A DNA stretch of 64,000 bases, taken from Prosthecobacter debontii. GTDB taxonomy: Bacteria; Verrucomicrobiota; Verrucomicrobiia; Verrucomicrobiales; Akkermansiaceae. The stretch covers positions 27,070 through 91,069 of the forward strand of contig CAMBPB010000003.1 of assembly GCA_945869465.1 (NCBI GenBank). Reading direction: 5' to 3'. The position numbers were made by a program, and so were the translations under genes. Under the pieces are notes generated by a model. That model ran no database searches. It saw only the letters and a list, made by a program, of their open reading frames with translations, and was not told the DNA's origin. Positions 7,927-16,947 of this stretch are shown piece by piece (position 1 is the first letter of the stretch; each line of letters begins with the position of its first letter).

Positions 7927-8886
7927 TTAGATTTCGTGAACCGGCAGGTTGGTCACTTCCTCGCGCACTTTCTCGGCGAGTGGGGTGGATAGATAACGTT
8001 CGGTGGATGAGCAACCGATGGTGACGATGCGTTTGCCTTTGAATTCGGGGCGTTTGGCCACCTGCATGGCGGCCCAGACGTTGGCACCCGTGGAGATGCC
8101 GGCGGGAAGCCCTTCCTGTTGGGCCAAGGCCTGGGCGGTGGCGAAGGCGTCCTCGTTGGTCACTTGGATGACCTCGTCCACGATCCCGACGTTGAGGTTT
8201 TTCGGGATGAAACCGGCACCGATGCCCTGAATCATGTGCGGGCCGGGAGCGCCGCCGGAAATCACCGGACTGGCCGTCGGTTCAACCGCGAAGCACTTGA
8301 TATCGCAGCGGGATTTGAGGACTTCCGCCACCCCGGTGAGCGTGCCGCCAGTGCCGACGCCGGCGACAAACGCGGCGATCTGTCCATCGGTATCGCGCCA
8401 GATTTCCTCGGCGGTGGTTTCGCGGTGGACTTGCGGGTTGGCGGGATTGTCGAATTGGCCGGGGCCGTAGGCGCCGGGAGTTTCCTCAAGCATTTTTTTG
8501 GCCATGGCGATGGCGCCGTTCATGCCGCGGGCGCGCGGGGTGAGCACGATTTCGGCACCTAGCAGGCGGAGCAGGACGCGGCGCTCGATCGACATGCTCT
8601 CGGGCATGGTGAGGATGCAGCGGTATCCCTTGGCACGGGCGATGAAGGCCAGCGCGATGCCGGTATTGCCGGAGGTCGGCTCAATGATCAGACCGCCGGG
8701 CTTAAGCGATCCGTCGCGTTCCGCGGCCTCGATCATGGCTTTGCCGATGCGGTCCTTGACGCTGAAGAGTGGATTGAAAAACTCCGCCTTCACGCAGATC
8801 TCGGCGTCGAGACCGGCGGTGACGTGGTTGAGACGGATGAGCGGGGTGTTGCCAACGGTGGCAGCCATGTTTTCGGCGATTTTCAT
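7927..8886 (-). CDS. cysK: Cysteine synthase A (O-acetylserine sulfhydrylase)
   Basis: PLP enzyme that makes cysteine from O-acetylserine and sulfide. The chosen start at 8886 (MKIAENMAATVGNTPLIRL) gives 319 residues, the usual CysK length. The PLP lysine is K44 in FSVKDRIGKA; the substrate loop PTSGNTG is at about 70-76, and GVGTGGTLTG binds the PLP phosphate. It is the last gene of a minus-strand set read cysJ-cysI-cysH-cysK, consistent with sulfide from sulfate being captured here. The leader reads ccaccacctcccATG in the mRNA sense, with no Shine-Dalgarno. A repeat-array element (8932-9050) separates it from cysH. Confidence 0.96.
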   Translation of the reverse strand: MKIAENMAATVGNTPLIRLNHVTAGLDAEICVKAEFFNPLFSVKDRIGKAMIEAAERDGSLKPGGLIIEPTSGNTGIALAFIARAKGYRCILTMPESMSIERRVLLRLLGAEIVLTPRARGMNGAIAMAKKMLEETPGAYGPGQFDNPANPQVHRETTAEEIWRDTDGQIAAFVAGVGTGGTLTGVAEVLKSRCDIKCFAVEPTASPVISGGAPGPHMIQGIGAGFIPKNLNVGIVDEVIQVTNEDAFATAQALAQQEGLPAGISTGANVWAAMQVAKRPEFKGKRIVTIGCSSTERYLSTPLAEKVREEVTNLPVHEI

Positions 8887-8931
8887 GGGAGGTGGTGGAT
8901 GGTGGTTGTGCAGTGTGTCTGGAAACGACAG

Positions 8932-9050
8932 AGACGCAAGACGCAAGACGCAAGACTCGAAGATTCAAGAAAAGACGGCAAAACCAACATCACAGATGAT
9001 GGATTCTTGCTCTGGTCTGGTTTCTTGCGTCTTCAAGTCTTGGGTCTTTT
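8932..9050. repeat. Paired 7-bp tandem arrays between cysH and cysK (site A)
   Basis: Left arm: agacgca three times exactly (8932-8952), then agactcg, aagattc and aagaaaa, all in 7-bp register. Right arm (9023-9050) read on the minus strand: aaaagac, ccaagac, ttgaaga, cgcaaga. The arms share an 11-bp inverted match (aagacgcaaga). About 50 bp between them holds no gene. In the cys transcript the right arm begins at the base right after the cysH stop codon. Compare 11523-11667, 38196-38662 and 60983-61010. Confidence 0.8.
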
Positions 9051-9785
9051 TCAAATCTGGAAATCCGAGGCGCTGGAATCGAAGTGCAGGCCGCATTCGT
9101 ATTTTTCGCCGTTGAAGCGGGATGCTTCGGCCTCCTCTTTGGATGCGGGGCGGGTGCTATGCCAGTCGCCCATGGTGACGTAGCCTTGTTCCGCGAGCGG
9201 ATGCGGCGGCAGATTGTGCGCGCGCAGGTAGGTTTCCACCTGGATGTCTGCCCAATCGAGGATGGGATAGACTTTCAGGGTTTTCTTCTGGCGCTCGGCG
9301 AAACTGCGGGCGGCGCGGGTTTGGGAGTGGCTGCGGCGCAGGCCGCTGATCCAGACATCGGAGCCGAGCTCGGTGAGGGCGCGGTTCATGGGCTCGATCT
9401 TGGTGAGCAGCGCGTAGCGGTCCGCCCCCTCCTTGCCCTGGGCCCAGAGGTCCCCCCAGAGCGCCTGCATGCGGGCGGCGGAAACTTCGGGTTGATAGAC
9501 ACGCATGTCGAGTTTGAGGAGGCCCATCAACTGATCGGCATACTGATAGGTTTCGGGGAAGTGGAATCCGGTATCGAGGAAGACCACGGGCACGTCCGGC
9601 GCGTGTTGGTGAAGCAGGTGGAGCATCACCGCGGATTGGAGGCCGAAACTGGTGCTGGCGACGAGGTTGCCGCCGTAGCGCTCGCGCAGCAGCCGCAAGC
9701 GCTCGCCGGCACGCAGCGGCGCGAGATCGACGGAGAGGACCTCCGGATCGAAATCGGGTTCGGCATGGAATTTCAAGGCGCGCAT
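9051..9785 (-). CDS. cysH: Phosphoadenylyl-sulfate (PAPS) reductase
   Basis: Reduces activated sulfate to sulfite with thioredoxin. The 244-residue protein has the nucleotide-binding SFGLQSAVMLHLL, the FLDTGFHFPETYQY block and the C-terminal catalytic motif ECGLH with Cys231. The paired cysteines that bind the 4Fe-4S cluster in APS-specific enzymes (CCxxRK...) are replaced here by LLTKIEPMNRAL, so the cluster is absent and PAPS rather than APS is the likely substrate. It starts 12 bp after cysI and is followed by a 7-bp repeat array starting directly at its stop codon. Confidence 0.92.
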   Translation of the reverse strand: MRALKFHAEPDFDPEVLSVDLAPLRAGERLRLLRERYGGNLVASTSFGLQSAVMLHLLHQHAPDVPVVFLDTGFHFPETYQYADQLMGLLKLDMRVYQPEVSAARMQALWGDLWAQGKEGADRYALLTKIEPMNRALTELGSDVWISGLRRSHSQTRAARSFAERQKKTLKVYPILDWADIQVETYLRAHNLPPHPLAEQGYVTMGDWHSTRPASKEEAEASRFNGEKYECGLHFDSSASDFQI

Positions 9786-9797
9786 GAGGGTGGAGTA

Positions 9798-11522
9798 TCA
9801 GGCTGTCTTGAAAGCTTCCCGGCTGATGTTCTGATGGAAATCCCCGCCCTGCACGGTGGCGGCGACGTAGCCGGCGCGGATGCAGAAGTCACCGAGCCGT
9901 TCGCCCTCGTTCCGCTCTTTCGCGTAACGGGAAATGATCGGGGCGAGCAGGGCCTTGATCTCCTCTGCCCTCACGCTTTCCCGATAGAGTTTCGACAGCC
10001 GCTGGCCGGCGAAGCCGCCGCCGAGATAGACGTTGTATTTTCCCGGCGCGCGGCCGACGAAGGCGATCTCCGCAATGAACGGGCGGGCGCATCCGTTAGG
10101 ACAGCCGGTCATGCGGATGGTGATGGCATCGTGGCGGAGGCCGTTTTCCTCGATGAGGTCCTCCAGTTCGGTGAGTAGGTCGGGTAGGTAGCGCTCGGCC
10201 TCGGCCAGGGCCAGGCCGCAGGTGGGAAGGGCGACGCAGGCCAGCGAGTTGAGGCGCAGCGCGCTTTGCAGGTGGCTGTCGCGGATGCCATACTGCGCGA
10301 GCAATTCTTCGATCGCCGGGCGCTTCGCCGGGGAAATGTTGGCGATGATCAAATTCTGGTTCGCGGTGAGCCGGAAGTCCCCGTCATGGATTCTGGCGAT
10401 TTCCCGTAATCCCGTTAGAAGCGGATAGGAAGGCGTGTCGAGCACGCGCCCGCCCTGGATGAACAACGTCAGGTGCGAGTTCCCGTTCCTGTCGTCCACC
10501 CAGCCGAAGCGGTCGCCATTGTCTTCAAACACAAAGGGACGGGCCGGGCCGAGCTGATAGCCGAGGTATTCGTTGAGTTTCGCAAGTATCCAATCCGGAC
10601 CGTAGTCGTCCACGGTGTATTTGAAACGCGAGTGCTTGCGGTCCGTGCGGTCGCCGAAATCCCGCTGCACGAGCACGACTTTTTCAGCGACGTCCACGAC
10701 CTGTTCCGGCGTGCAGAAGCCGATGACATCGGCGATGCGCGGATAGGTGGCTTCATTCCCGTGAGTGGAGCCCATGCCGCCGCCGACGGCGACGTTGAAG
10801 CCCACGAGATTTCCATCCTCGACGATGGCGATGAAGGAAAGGCAGTTGGCATAGATATCGACATCGTTCGAGGGCGGCACCGCGATGGTGATCTTGAACT
10901 TGCGCGGCAGATAGGTCTTGCCATAGATCGGCTCCACTTCCTGCTCGCTGGATTCGATTTTTTCGCCATCGAGCCAGATTTCGTGATAGGCGCGGGTCTT
11001 CGGCGTGAGGTGGGTGGAGATGTCGTGGGCCAGCTTGAGGACCTCCGCATGAATTTCCGATAGATGGGGATTCGGATTGCACATCACGTTGCGGTTCACA
11101 TCGCCGCAGGCGGCGATGGTGTCCATCGCCACCTGATTGATCTCCTTGATCGTGCGCTTGAGGTTGCCCTTGATGATGCCGTGGAACTGGAAGGCCTGAC
11201 GGGTGGTCAGCTTGATCGTGCCATTGGCGAAGGTGGTCGCCAGCCGGTCGGTTTCCAGCCACTGCGCAGGCGTGGCCACACCGCCCGGCACGCGGACCCG
11301 GATCATGAACGAGTAGGCTTTTTCCAGCTTGGACTTGCGGCGGTTGGCGCGCAGGTCGCGGTCGTCCTGCTGATAGGTGCCGTGGAACTTGAGCAATTGC
11401 TGATCGTCCTCCGACATCGAGCCGGTGGCGGCATCCGCGAGTCCTTCCTCGATCGTGCCGCGGAGGTAGTTGCTGCGGGTCTTGATGTGTTCGTTCGCGG
11501 AAAGTTTTTTTTCTTCGGACAT
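9798..11522 (-). CDS. cysI: Sulfite reductase hemoprotein (beta) subunit
   Basis: Six-electron reduction of sulfite to sulfide at a siroheme coupled to a 4Fe-4S cluster. The 574-residue length fits CysI. The four cluster ligands are visible as C429-x5-C435 (CVALPTC) and C474-x3-C478 (TGCPNGC). Siroheme-binding arginine blocks ([19 protein letters not shown]) are present. It lies between cysJ and cysH in the same operon. Its leader (mRNA sense) is the pyrimidine-rich second arm of the array element at 11523-11667, ending cactcccactcccATG without a Shine-Dalgarno. Confidence 0.96.
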   Translation of the reverse strand: MSEEKKLSANEHIKTRSNYLRGTIEEGLADAATGSMSEDDQQLLKFHGTYQQDDRDLRANRRKSKLEKAYSFMIRVRVPGGVATPAQWLETDRLATTFANGTIKLTTRQAFQFHGIIKGNLKRTIKEINQVAMDTIAACGDVNRNVMCNPNPHLSEIHAEVLKLAHDISTHLTPKTRAYHEIWLDGEKIESSEQEVEPIYGKTYLPRKFKITIAVPPSNDVDIYANCLSFIAIVEDGNLVGFNVAVGGGMGSTHGNEATYPRIADVIGFCTPEQVVDVAEKVVLVQRDFGDRTDRKHSRFKYTVDDYGPDWILAKLNEYLGYQLGPARPFVFEDNGDRFGWVDDRNGNSHLTLFIQGGRVLDTPSYPLLTGLREIARIHDGDFRLTANQNLIIANISPAKRPAIEELLAQYGIRDSHLQSALRLNSLACVALPTCGLALAEAERYLPDLLTELEDLIEENGLRHDAITIRMTGCPNGCARPFIAEIAFVGRAPGKYNVYLGGGFAGQRLSKLYRESVRAEEIKALLAPIISRYAKERNEGERLGDFCIRAGYVAATVQGGDFHQNISREAFKTA

Positions 11523-11667
11523 GGGAGTGGGAGTGAGAAGGTAAAAGTGATCAGTGAGAAGTGATCAGTGGAAGAAATGAGTGGAAGAAATGCGCTGAAT
11601 GTCTATCGTCAAAAGGTTCGTGAATTGCGCGATCGGTTGGCAGGATCTTCAGTGATCACTAATCACT
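11523..11667. repeat. Paired 7-bp tandem arrays between cysJ and cysI (site B)
   Basis: Left arm on the plus strand from 11546: agtgatc, agtgaga, agtgatc, agtggaa in 7-bp register, followed by a 13-bp direct repeat gtggaagaaatga; gggagtg/ggagtga at 11523-11536 extend the periodicity to the cysI start. Right arm, read on the minus strand from 11667: agtgatt, agtgatc, actgaag, starting immediately after the cysJ TAG. The arms are roughly complementary around agtgatca. About 50 bp between them holds no complete gene. Confidence 0.78.
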
Positions 11668-13440
11668 CTAATACACATCGCGCTGGTAGCGTTTGGCTTT
11701 CTTGAGGTCTTCAACGTAGGTTTCGGCGGTGTCGCGGGATTTTCCGCCTTGCGTTTGCACGATGGAAACGAGGGCTTCGTGGACATCGGCGGCCATCCGG
11801 GCCGCGTCGCCACAAACGTAGAAATGGGCTCCCTGCTCAAGCCAGGCATACAATTGCGCGGCGCGTTCGAGCATCCGGTGTTGGACGTAAATCTTCTCGG
11901 GCTGATCGCGCGAGAAGGCGACGTCGAGCCGGGTGAGCACGCCGTTCCTGAGGTGTTCCTGCCATTCGAGTTGATAGAGGAAATCGTAGAGGTAATGCTG
12001 GTCGCCCAGGAAGAGCCAGTTTTTCCCGGTGCTGCCAAGGGCCGCGCGGTGTTCGACGAAGGCACGAAACGGAGCGATACCGGTTCCGGGGCCGACCATG
12101 ATCACCGGTGCGGTGCCATCGGCAGGAAGGCGGAAGTTCTTGTTGGGTTGCACGAAGAGCGGCGTGATGTCGCCGGCTTTCACCAGATCCGCCAGATAGG
12201 TCGAGCAGACGCCCTTGCGGTCGCGGCCGTGGGCCTGATAGCGCACGGCGGACACCGTGAGATGGACTTCATCCGGGTGTGCGAGCGGGCTGGAGGCGAT
12301 GGAATAGAGACGCGGCGGGAGCTTGCGGAAGATCCCGGCCAGGGAGTTCGCGGAGAGGCCGGAGGGGGCGAAGTCGTGGATGGCATCGACGATTTCCCGG
12401 CCTGTCACGTATTCCTTCAGGCGCTCTTTGGCGTCTTCGGCGAGCATGGCTTGCAAGTCGCCGGATGAGGTGGCCTCCGCGAGTTTTGTTAGCACGTTGC
12501 GGGACAGGGCGGTGATGTCCAACTCCTCGTGCAACGCGTCGGCGAGGCGTTTGCGGCCGGTGTTTTTGGTTTCGATCTCTTCGTCGCCGGAGAGTTTTGA
12601 GGCGTCGAGCATCGCCTGGACCATATCGGGGGCGTTGACCGGCAGCACGGCGAGCGCGTCACCCGGCTCGTAGGACATGCCGGACCCGGCAAGGGACAAC
12701 TCCAGATGCAACGTTTCCTTGGTGGAGCCTTTGCCATTGAGCGGGACCACCTCAAGAACCTCCGAGGGAAACGGCCGCTTTTTACCGAATTCCAGGGCGG
12801 GTGGAGCGGAGGAAATCTCGACGACAATTGCCGCCGGGGTGTTCGTGGGAGCAAGCGCGGCAAGAGAAGTCCCGAGCCACGCGGTGAACGCGTCCTCATA
12901 GTCCACATCGCAGTCCTGACGCACGGTGACGCGGATGCCTCCGAGTTGTTCCAACCGGGCGTCGATGTCCTTGCCCGTCTGGCAGAATTTTTCGTAGGAG
13001 GTATCTCCGAGCGCGCACAGCGAGAAACGAAGGCCGGTTAGGGAGATCGGTTCGGCCATGAATTCCTTGTGGAACGCCGTCGCGGAATCTGGCGGTTCGC
13101 CATCGCCCCAAGTCGAGACGATCACCAGCAGGTTGGGGACTTTGACAAGGTCCGCCGCCGCGATCTCCGACATGTTTTTCATGACCGCTTGGAAACCGCG
13201 TTTTTTCGCCTCTTTGATCGTGCGGCCCGCGAGGGTTTCCGAGTTGCCGGACTCGGTGCCGTAGAGAACCGTGAGCTTGGCTCCGGGAGCCGGGGGGGCG
13301 GCCGGGGCGGTTGAAACAGCGGATCCTGAGGAAGCGAGGAAACCGCTGAGCCAAGCTCCTTGCACGGAATCAAGGCCTGCAAGCAGCGAATCCAGCGCTC
13401 GGCGCTGGTCGAGAGTGAATGGGGCGTGCTCTGGAAGCAT
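11668..13440 (-). CDS. cysJ: Sulfite reductase flavoprotein (alpha) component
   Basis: Passes electrons from NADPH through FAD and FMN to CysI. With the start at 13440 (MLPEHAPFTLDQ) the protein has 590 residues, like E. coli CysJ. Domains in order: short N-terminal helices, flavodoxin (TVLYGTESGNSETLAGRTI), FAD domain (RLYSIASSP), NADPH domain (MVGPGTGIAPFRAFVEHR, FLGDQHYLYDF, YVCGDAARMA), and the end KRYQRDVY, identical to the CysJ C-terminus. It is the first gene of the cys operon and is divergent from the esterase at 13629. A longer upstream frame lacks similarity and was not used. Confidence 0.95.
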   Translation of the reverse strand: MLPEHAPFTLDQRRALDSLLAGLDSVQGAWLSGFLASSGSAVSTAPAAPPAPGAKLTVLYGTESGNSETLAGRTIKEAKKRGFQAVMKNMSEIAAADLVKVPNLLVIVSTWGDGEPPDSATAFHKEFMAEPISLTGLRFSLCALGDTSYEKFCQTGKDIDARLEQLGGIRVTVRQDCDVDYEDAFTAWLGTSLAALAPTNTPAAIVVEISSAPPALEFGKKRPFPSEVLEVVPLNGKGSTKETLHLELSLAGSGMSYEPGDALAVLPVNAPDMVQAMLDASKLSGDEEIETKNTGRKRLADALHEELDITALSRNVLTKLAEATSSGDLQAMLAEDAKERLKEYVTGREIVDAIHDFAPSGLSANSLAGIFRKLPPRLYSIASSPLAHPDEVHLTVSAVRYQAHGRDRKGVCSTYLADLVKAGDITPLFVQPNKNFRLPADGTAPVIMVGPGTGIAPFRAFVEHRAALGSTGKNWLFLGDQHYLYDFLYQLEWQEHLRNGVLTRLDVAFSRDQPEKIYVQHRMLERAAQLYAWLEQGAHFYVCGDAARMAADVHEALVSIVQTQGGKSRDTAETYVEDLKKAKRYQRDVY

Positions 13441-13628
13441 ATACCTTAGTTTGTTACCTTGTTTTGTGAGGTTTCGGCAAAAATGTGGCGGGATTTCCGC
13501 GAAGGGCAACCATTTTTTCCAAAAACCTTGCGTCGTCGTCCGGTGGCATTGACCGGTTCCAAAGGAAATGGCATGCACTTCGCCACGAGGGTGACCCGGC
13601 GGCAACCCGCATTCCAAGATCCGACCCC

Positions 13629-15143
13629 ATGAGACAGCCCATCGCCCTCGCCATCCTGCTTTCACTGATCAGTCCCTGCCGTGGCGACGTGCGGCTGCCC
13701 AATGTTTTCAGCGATCACATGGTGATTCAGCGCGACAAGCCGATCAAAGTTTGGGGATGGGCCGCTCCGGGGGAGAAGATCCAGGTGCGGCTTTCCGGCA
13801 AGGCGGCCGACGCCAGTGCAAATGCCGAAGGCGAGTGGAAAGTCGAGTTGCCCGCCATGAAAGCGCCGGGGCCGCACGAGATGACGGTGACCGGCAAGAG
13901 CACCGTGAAAATCACCGACATTCTGGTGGGGGAGGTCTGGGTTTGTTCGGGACAGTCGAATATGGAATTCGAGTTGAAACATGCGCTCAACGCCCACCAG
14001 GAGCTCAAGGCCGCGGATTTTCCGCAGATCCGTCTGTTGTTGGTTCCCCGCACCCCTGCCGGACTGCCCTTGAATGATCTCAAATCCCGCTGGTCGGTGT
14101 GCGCGCCGGAAAATCCCGCGGTGGCGGATTTTTCCGCCGTGGCGTATTTTTTCGGCCGTGAAATCCACCAGGCCATCAACGTGCCGGTGGGCTTGATCGC
14201 CGCGTCCCAAGGTGCCACCCAGATCGAGTTGTGGACCGCGACCGAGGGTTTGTCGGGGGTGCCCGCCTTGGATCCACTGATATCCAGCAATCAGGCGGCG
14301 GCCGAATCCGCTCGCCGGAAACTCGTGGCAAACCTCGACCTGCTGGAAGCCGCAATCCCTGCGGCCCGCGCGGCGCTCGCCACCGGCAGGCCGCTGCCGC
14401 CCGCACTCTGGATGCCCAACCCGATGCCCGTCGAGGGCGGCCCGGTGCTCTACAACGGCATGATCTATCCGCTAGTTCCCTTCGGAATCCGCGGCGCGCT
14501 TTGGTATCAGGGCGAATCGAATTGCAGCGACGGCATGCTTTATCTGGACAAAATGAAGGCGCTGGTCGCCGGTTGGCGGGAGGTCTGGAACCAGGGCGAT
14601 TTTCCGTTCTATTTCGTTCAGATCACACCTAACAACTATAACGGCGCGTTGCCGCTCCTGCTGGAAGCCCAGGACGCCGCGATGGCCATTCCCAACACCG
14701 GCATGGCCGCGTCAACGGATACCTGCGATCCCAGCGACCATTACGGCGGCGGACATCCGCGCAACAAGCAGGAAATCGGCAGGCGGCTCGCGTTGTGGGC
14801 GCTTGCCAAGGACTATGGGAAAAAGGATCTGGTCTATTGTGGCCCCCGTTTCAAATCCCTCAAGGCGGAAGGCAAACAACTCCGGGTTGCGTTTGACCAT
14901 GTCGGCGGTGGTTTGGTCACGCGCGACGGCAAGGTTCCCGACAGCTTTGAGATTGCCGGCGCGGACGGGAATTTCGGCGAAGCCGCCGCGAAGATCGACG
15001 GCGCGACCGTGCTGATCGGCAGTGACAAGGTTGCCAATCCCGCCGCCATGCGCTTTGCTTGGAAGGATTTGGCGCAGCCCAACCTGATGAACCGCGAGGG
15101 CCTGCCCGTTTCGGTGTTCCGCGCCGGACTCGCTAATGAATGA
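13629..15143 (+). CDS. Secreted sialate O-acetylesterase-family protein
   Basis: A 504-residue protein with a signal peptide (MRQPIALAILLSLISPCRG). The SASA/SGNH nucleophile Ser110 lies in VCSGQSNME. ALWYQGESNC is the second conserved block (oxyanion/active-site loop), and the late HYGGGHPRNKQEIGRRLALWA provides the catalytic His. Family enzymes remove acetyl groups from sialic acids or plant-polysaccharide sugars; in Verrucomicrobia they usually belong to polysaccharide use. The neighbour is a hexuronate-type transporter, so acetylated pectin or hemicellulose is as likely a substrate as sialic acid. The start is chosen by the signal peptide; leader is gatccgaccccATG. Confidence 0.88.
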   Translation: MRQPIALAILLSLISPCRGDVRLPNVFSDHMVIQRDKPIKVWGWAAPGEKIQVRLSGKAADASANAEGEWKVELPAMKAPGPHEMTVTGKSTVKITDILVGEVWVCSGQSNMEFELKHALNAHQELKAADFPQIRLLLVPRTPAGLPLNDLKSRWSVCAPENPAVADFSAVAYFFGREIHQAINVPVGLIAASQGATQIELWTATEGLSGVPALDPLISSNQAAAESARRKLVANLDLLEAAIPAARAALATGRPLPPALWMPNPMPVEGGPVLYNGMIYPLVPFGIRGALWYQGESNCSDGMLYLDKMKALVAGWREVWNQGDFPFYFVQITPNNYNGALPLLLEAQDAAMAIPNTGMAASTDTCDPSDHYGGGHPRNKQEIGRRLALWALAKDYGKKDLVYCGPRFKSLKAEGKQLRVAFDHVGGGLVTRDGKVPDSFEIAGADGNFGEAAAKIDGATVLIGSDKVANPAAMRFAWKDLAQPNLMNREGLPVSVFRAGLANE

Positions 15144-15199
15144 TTGCCTAACAGCCATCGCAAAAAGACAACTGAAACCACTGGCATTCTGCGCGGCTC

Positions 15200-15283
15200 C
15201 GGCAGCAGCGTCTCGCATTCACCATCGGAGCGGGCGACGGCATGGATCTGATTGACAACGTGGTCATCCATTACGTCTTGTAA
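15200..15283 (+). pseudogene. Possible C-terminal remnant of a secreted beta-sandwich protein
   Basis: One frame encodes AFTIGAGDGMDLIDNVVIHYVL and then stops. The GDGMDLIDNVVI pattern is typical of the last strands of LamG-like or autotransporter-type domains. Upstream the frame is closed by a stop within about 25 codons, so only a fragment remains. The assignment is weak. Confidence 0.25.
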
Positions 15284-15301
15284 CAGAACTGCTACAAGAC
15301 G
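15274..15301 (-). terminator. Hairpin overlapping the 3' end of the MFS gene
   Basis: cgtcttgta (15274-15282) pairs perfectly with tacaagacg (15293-15301) across a 10-nt loop. The stem includes the last codons and stop of the MFS gene. No T-run follows, so its role as a terminator is only inferred. Confidence 0.35.
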
Positions 15302-16770
15302 ATCTTCTTGAACCTCGGCACCAGCAGGTGCATCAGAGTCCACGCGGCGATATAGGCCGTGCCGCAGACGACGAAGAGCATGCCATAGCCGACCTCCACC
15401 TTGCCGAGCACCTTGTAGTGGTCGAGCAGCAGGCCGGCGAGCGCCGCGATGAGCAGGCCGCCGATGGCACCCGCCATGCCGCCGATGCCGGTGACGGAGG
15501 CCACCGCTTTTTTGGGGAACATGTCCGAAACGGTGGTGAAGATGTTAGCCGACCACGCCTGGTGCGCGGCGCAGGCAATGCCAATGACCGTGACCGCCAG
15601 CCAGGTGTTGATTTCGCCGAGTTTCATCGCTCCGAGAACGCTCAGCGGAAACAGCGCGTAAATGAACATGGCGGTTTTGCGGGCCTTGCTCACATCCATG
15701 CCACCATCGATGAAACGTTTCGGCAGGTAGCCGCCAAATACACTGCCAAAGGTGGAAATCGTGTAAACCACGGCAACCGCAACCGGCCAAATGATCAAGC
15801 CTGGCACGTTGACGGTTTGAAGCAGTTCCGATTCGCCGAACAGATTGGAAAACTGCTTGGTCTCCTTGAGCACGGCATCGATGGTGATGCCGTCCGGCAG
15901 GCCGTTCGGATAGACTGCCAGAACCTTCCGCTTGTTGTCATCGGCGAGGTAAGCCGGCAGCCAGAACAGATAGAACCACCACACCGGATCGGTGAAGAAT
16001 TTCCCGAAGAAGAACGCCCAGGTCTGACGGAACTTGAGCAGTTGGAACCACGAGACCTTTTGCAGCAGAGAATCGGCTTGGTTTTCCGCCTGCTCATCGA
16101 GATCGCTATGGATGTAGTCGTATTCCGCCTGTTTCAGCTTGCCTTGCGCCAATTTTGATTTCGGGGACGCGTAGATCGAATACCAGAAAAACAACCAGAA
16201 CATGCCGACGGCGCCGGTGATGGCGAACGCCCATTGCCAGCTCCAGCCGAGGAAATAATGCGCGGCGAGCCATGGGACGCAGAGCGGCGCGATGATGGAC
16301 CCGATGTTCGCGCCGGAGTTGTAGATGCCGGTGGCGAGGGCGCGTTCTTTTTTCGGAAACCACTCGGCGATGGTCTTGTTAGCCGCCGGAAAGTTGCCGG
16401 CTTCGGTCACCCCGAGCGCCGCGCGCCAGAATCCGAAACTGAAGGGTCCGGTGGCGAAACCGTGTCCGATGGCCGCGAGGCTCCAGCCGACGAGTGAAAG
16501 GCCGTATCCGTGGCGACAGCCGACTTTGTCGATCACGCGTCCGATGCCCAGCAAGCCGGCGGCATACGCGAGTTGGAACGCCATCACGACGCCGGCGTAT
16601 TCCTTTTCACCGGTGCTCTCGGGGTTCATTTTCAACAAGGGGAGGAGCGTGTCCTTCAACAAGCCGAGCACGTTCCGGTCGAGGTAGTTGATCGTTGTCG
16701 CGAAAAACACGAGCGCGCAAATCGTCCACCGATAACGGCCGATTTTTTCATTCACTGAGGGCGATGGCAT
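15292..16770 (-). CDS. MFS transporter, anion:cation symporter (hexuronate/ExuT-like)
   Basis: A 492-residue inner-membrane transporter with 12 predicted TM segments. The early NYLDRNVLGL, the GRVIDKVGCRHGYGLSLV loop and the ALGVTEAGNFPAANKTIAEWFPKKERALATGIYNSGANIGSI block are the ACS-family signature; members carry hexuronates, glucarate and related sugar acids. A long central loop (about residues 205-300) is typical of verrucomicrobial members. It converges with the esterase at 13629, which suggests uptake of sugars released there. The leader in mRNA sense is cccatacccatcATG, with no Shine-Dalgarno. Confidence 0.88.
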   Translation of the reverse strand: MPSPSVNEKIGRYRWTICALVFFATTINYLDRNVLGLLKDTLLPLLKMNPESTGEKEYAGVVMAFQLAYAAGLLGIGRVIDKVGCRHGYGLSLVGWSLAAIGHGFATGPFSFGFWRAALGVTEAGNFPAANKTIAEWFPKKERALATGIYNSGANIGSIIAPLCVPWLAAHYFLGWSWQWAFAITGAVGMFWLFFWYSIYASPKSKLAQGKLKQAEYDYIHSDLDEQAENQADSLLQKVSWFQLLKFRQTWAFFFGKFFTDPVWWFYLFWLPAYLADDNKRKVLAVYPNGLPDGITIDAVLKETKQFSNLFGESELLQTVNVPGLIIWPVAVAVVYTISTFGSVFGGYLPKRFIDGGMDVSKARKTAMFIYALFPLSVLGAMKLGEINTWLAVTVIGIACAAHQAWSANIFTTVSDMFPKKAVASVTGIGGMAGAIGGLLIAALAGLLLDHYKVLGKVEVGYGMLFVVCGTAYIAAWTLMHLLVPRFKKIVL

Positions 16771-16947
16771 GATGGGTATGGGTATTGAGCTTGGTTTTCA
16801 GGAGAACCAAGCGGCTTTGAAGAGTCTGGCAGGCTGGGCATGCCCCGCAAGCGTCATAATTTCCGATGCCGGGATTCATTTCAGTTAGGTCTGAGGCCCC
16901 GGTCCGGCGAAAGATCCCGCGATGCCCGGCGTAAAAGGCAGCTCATC

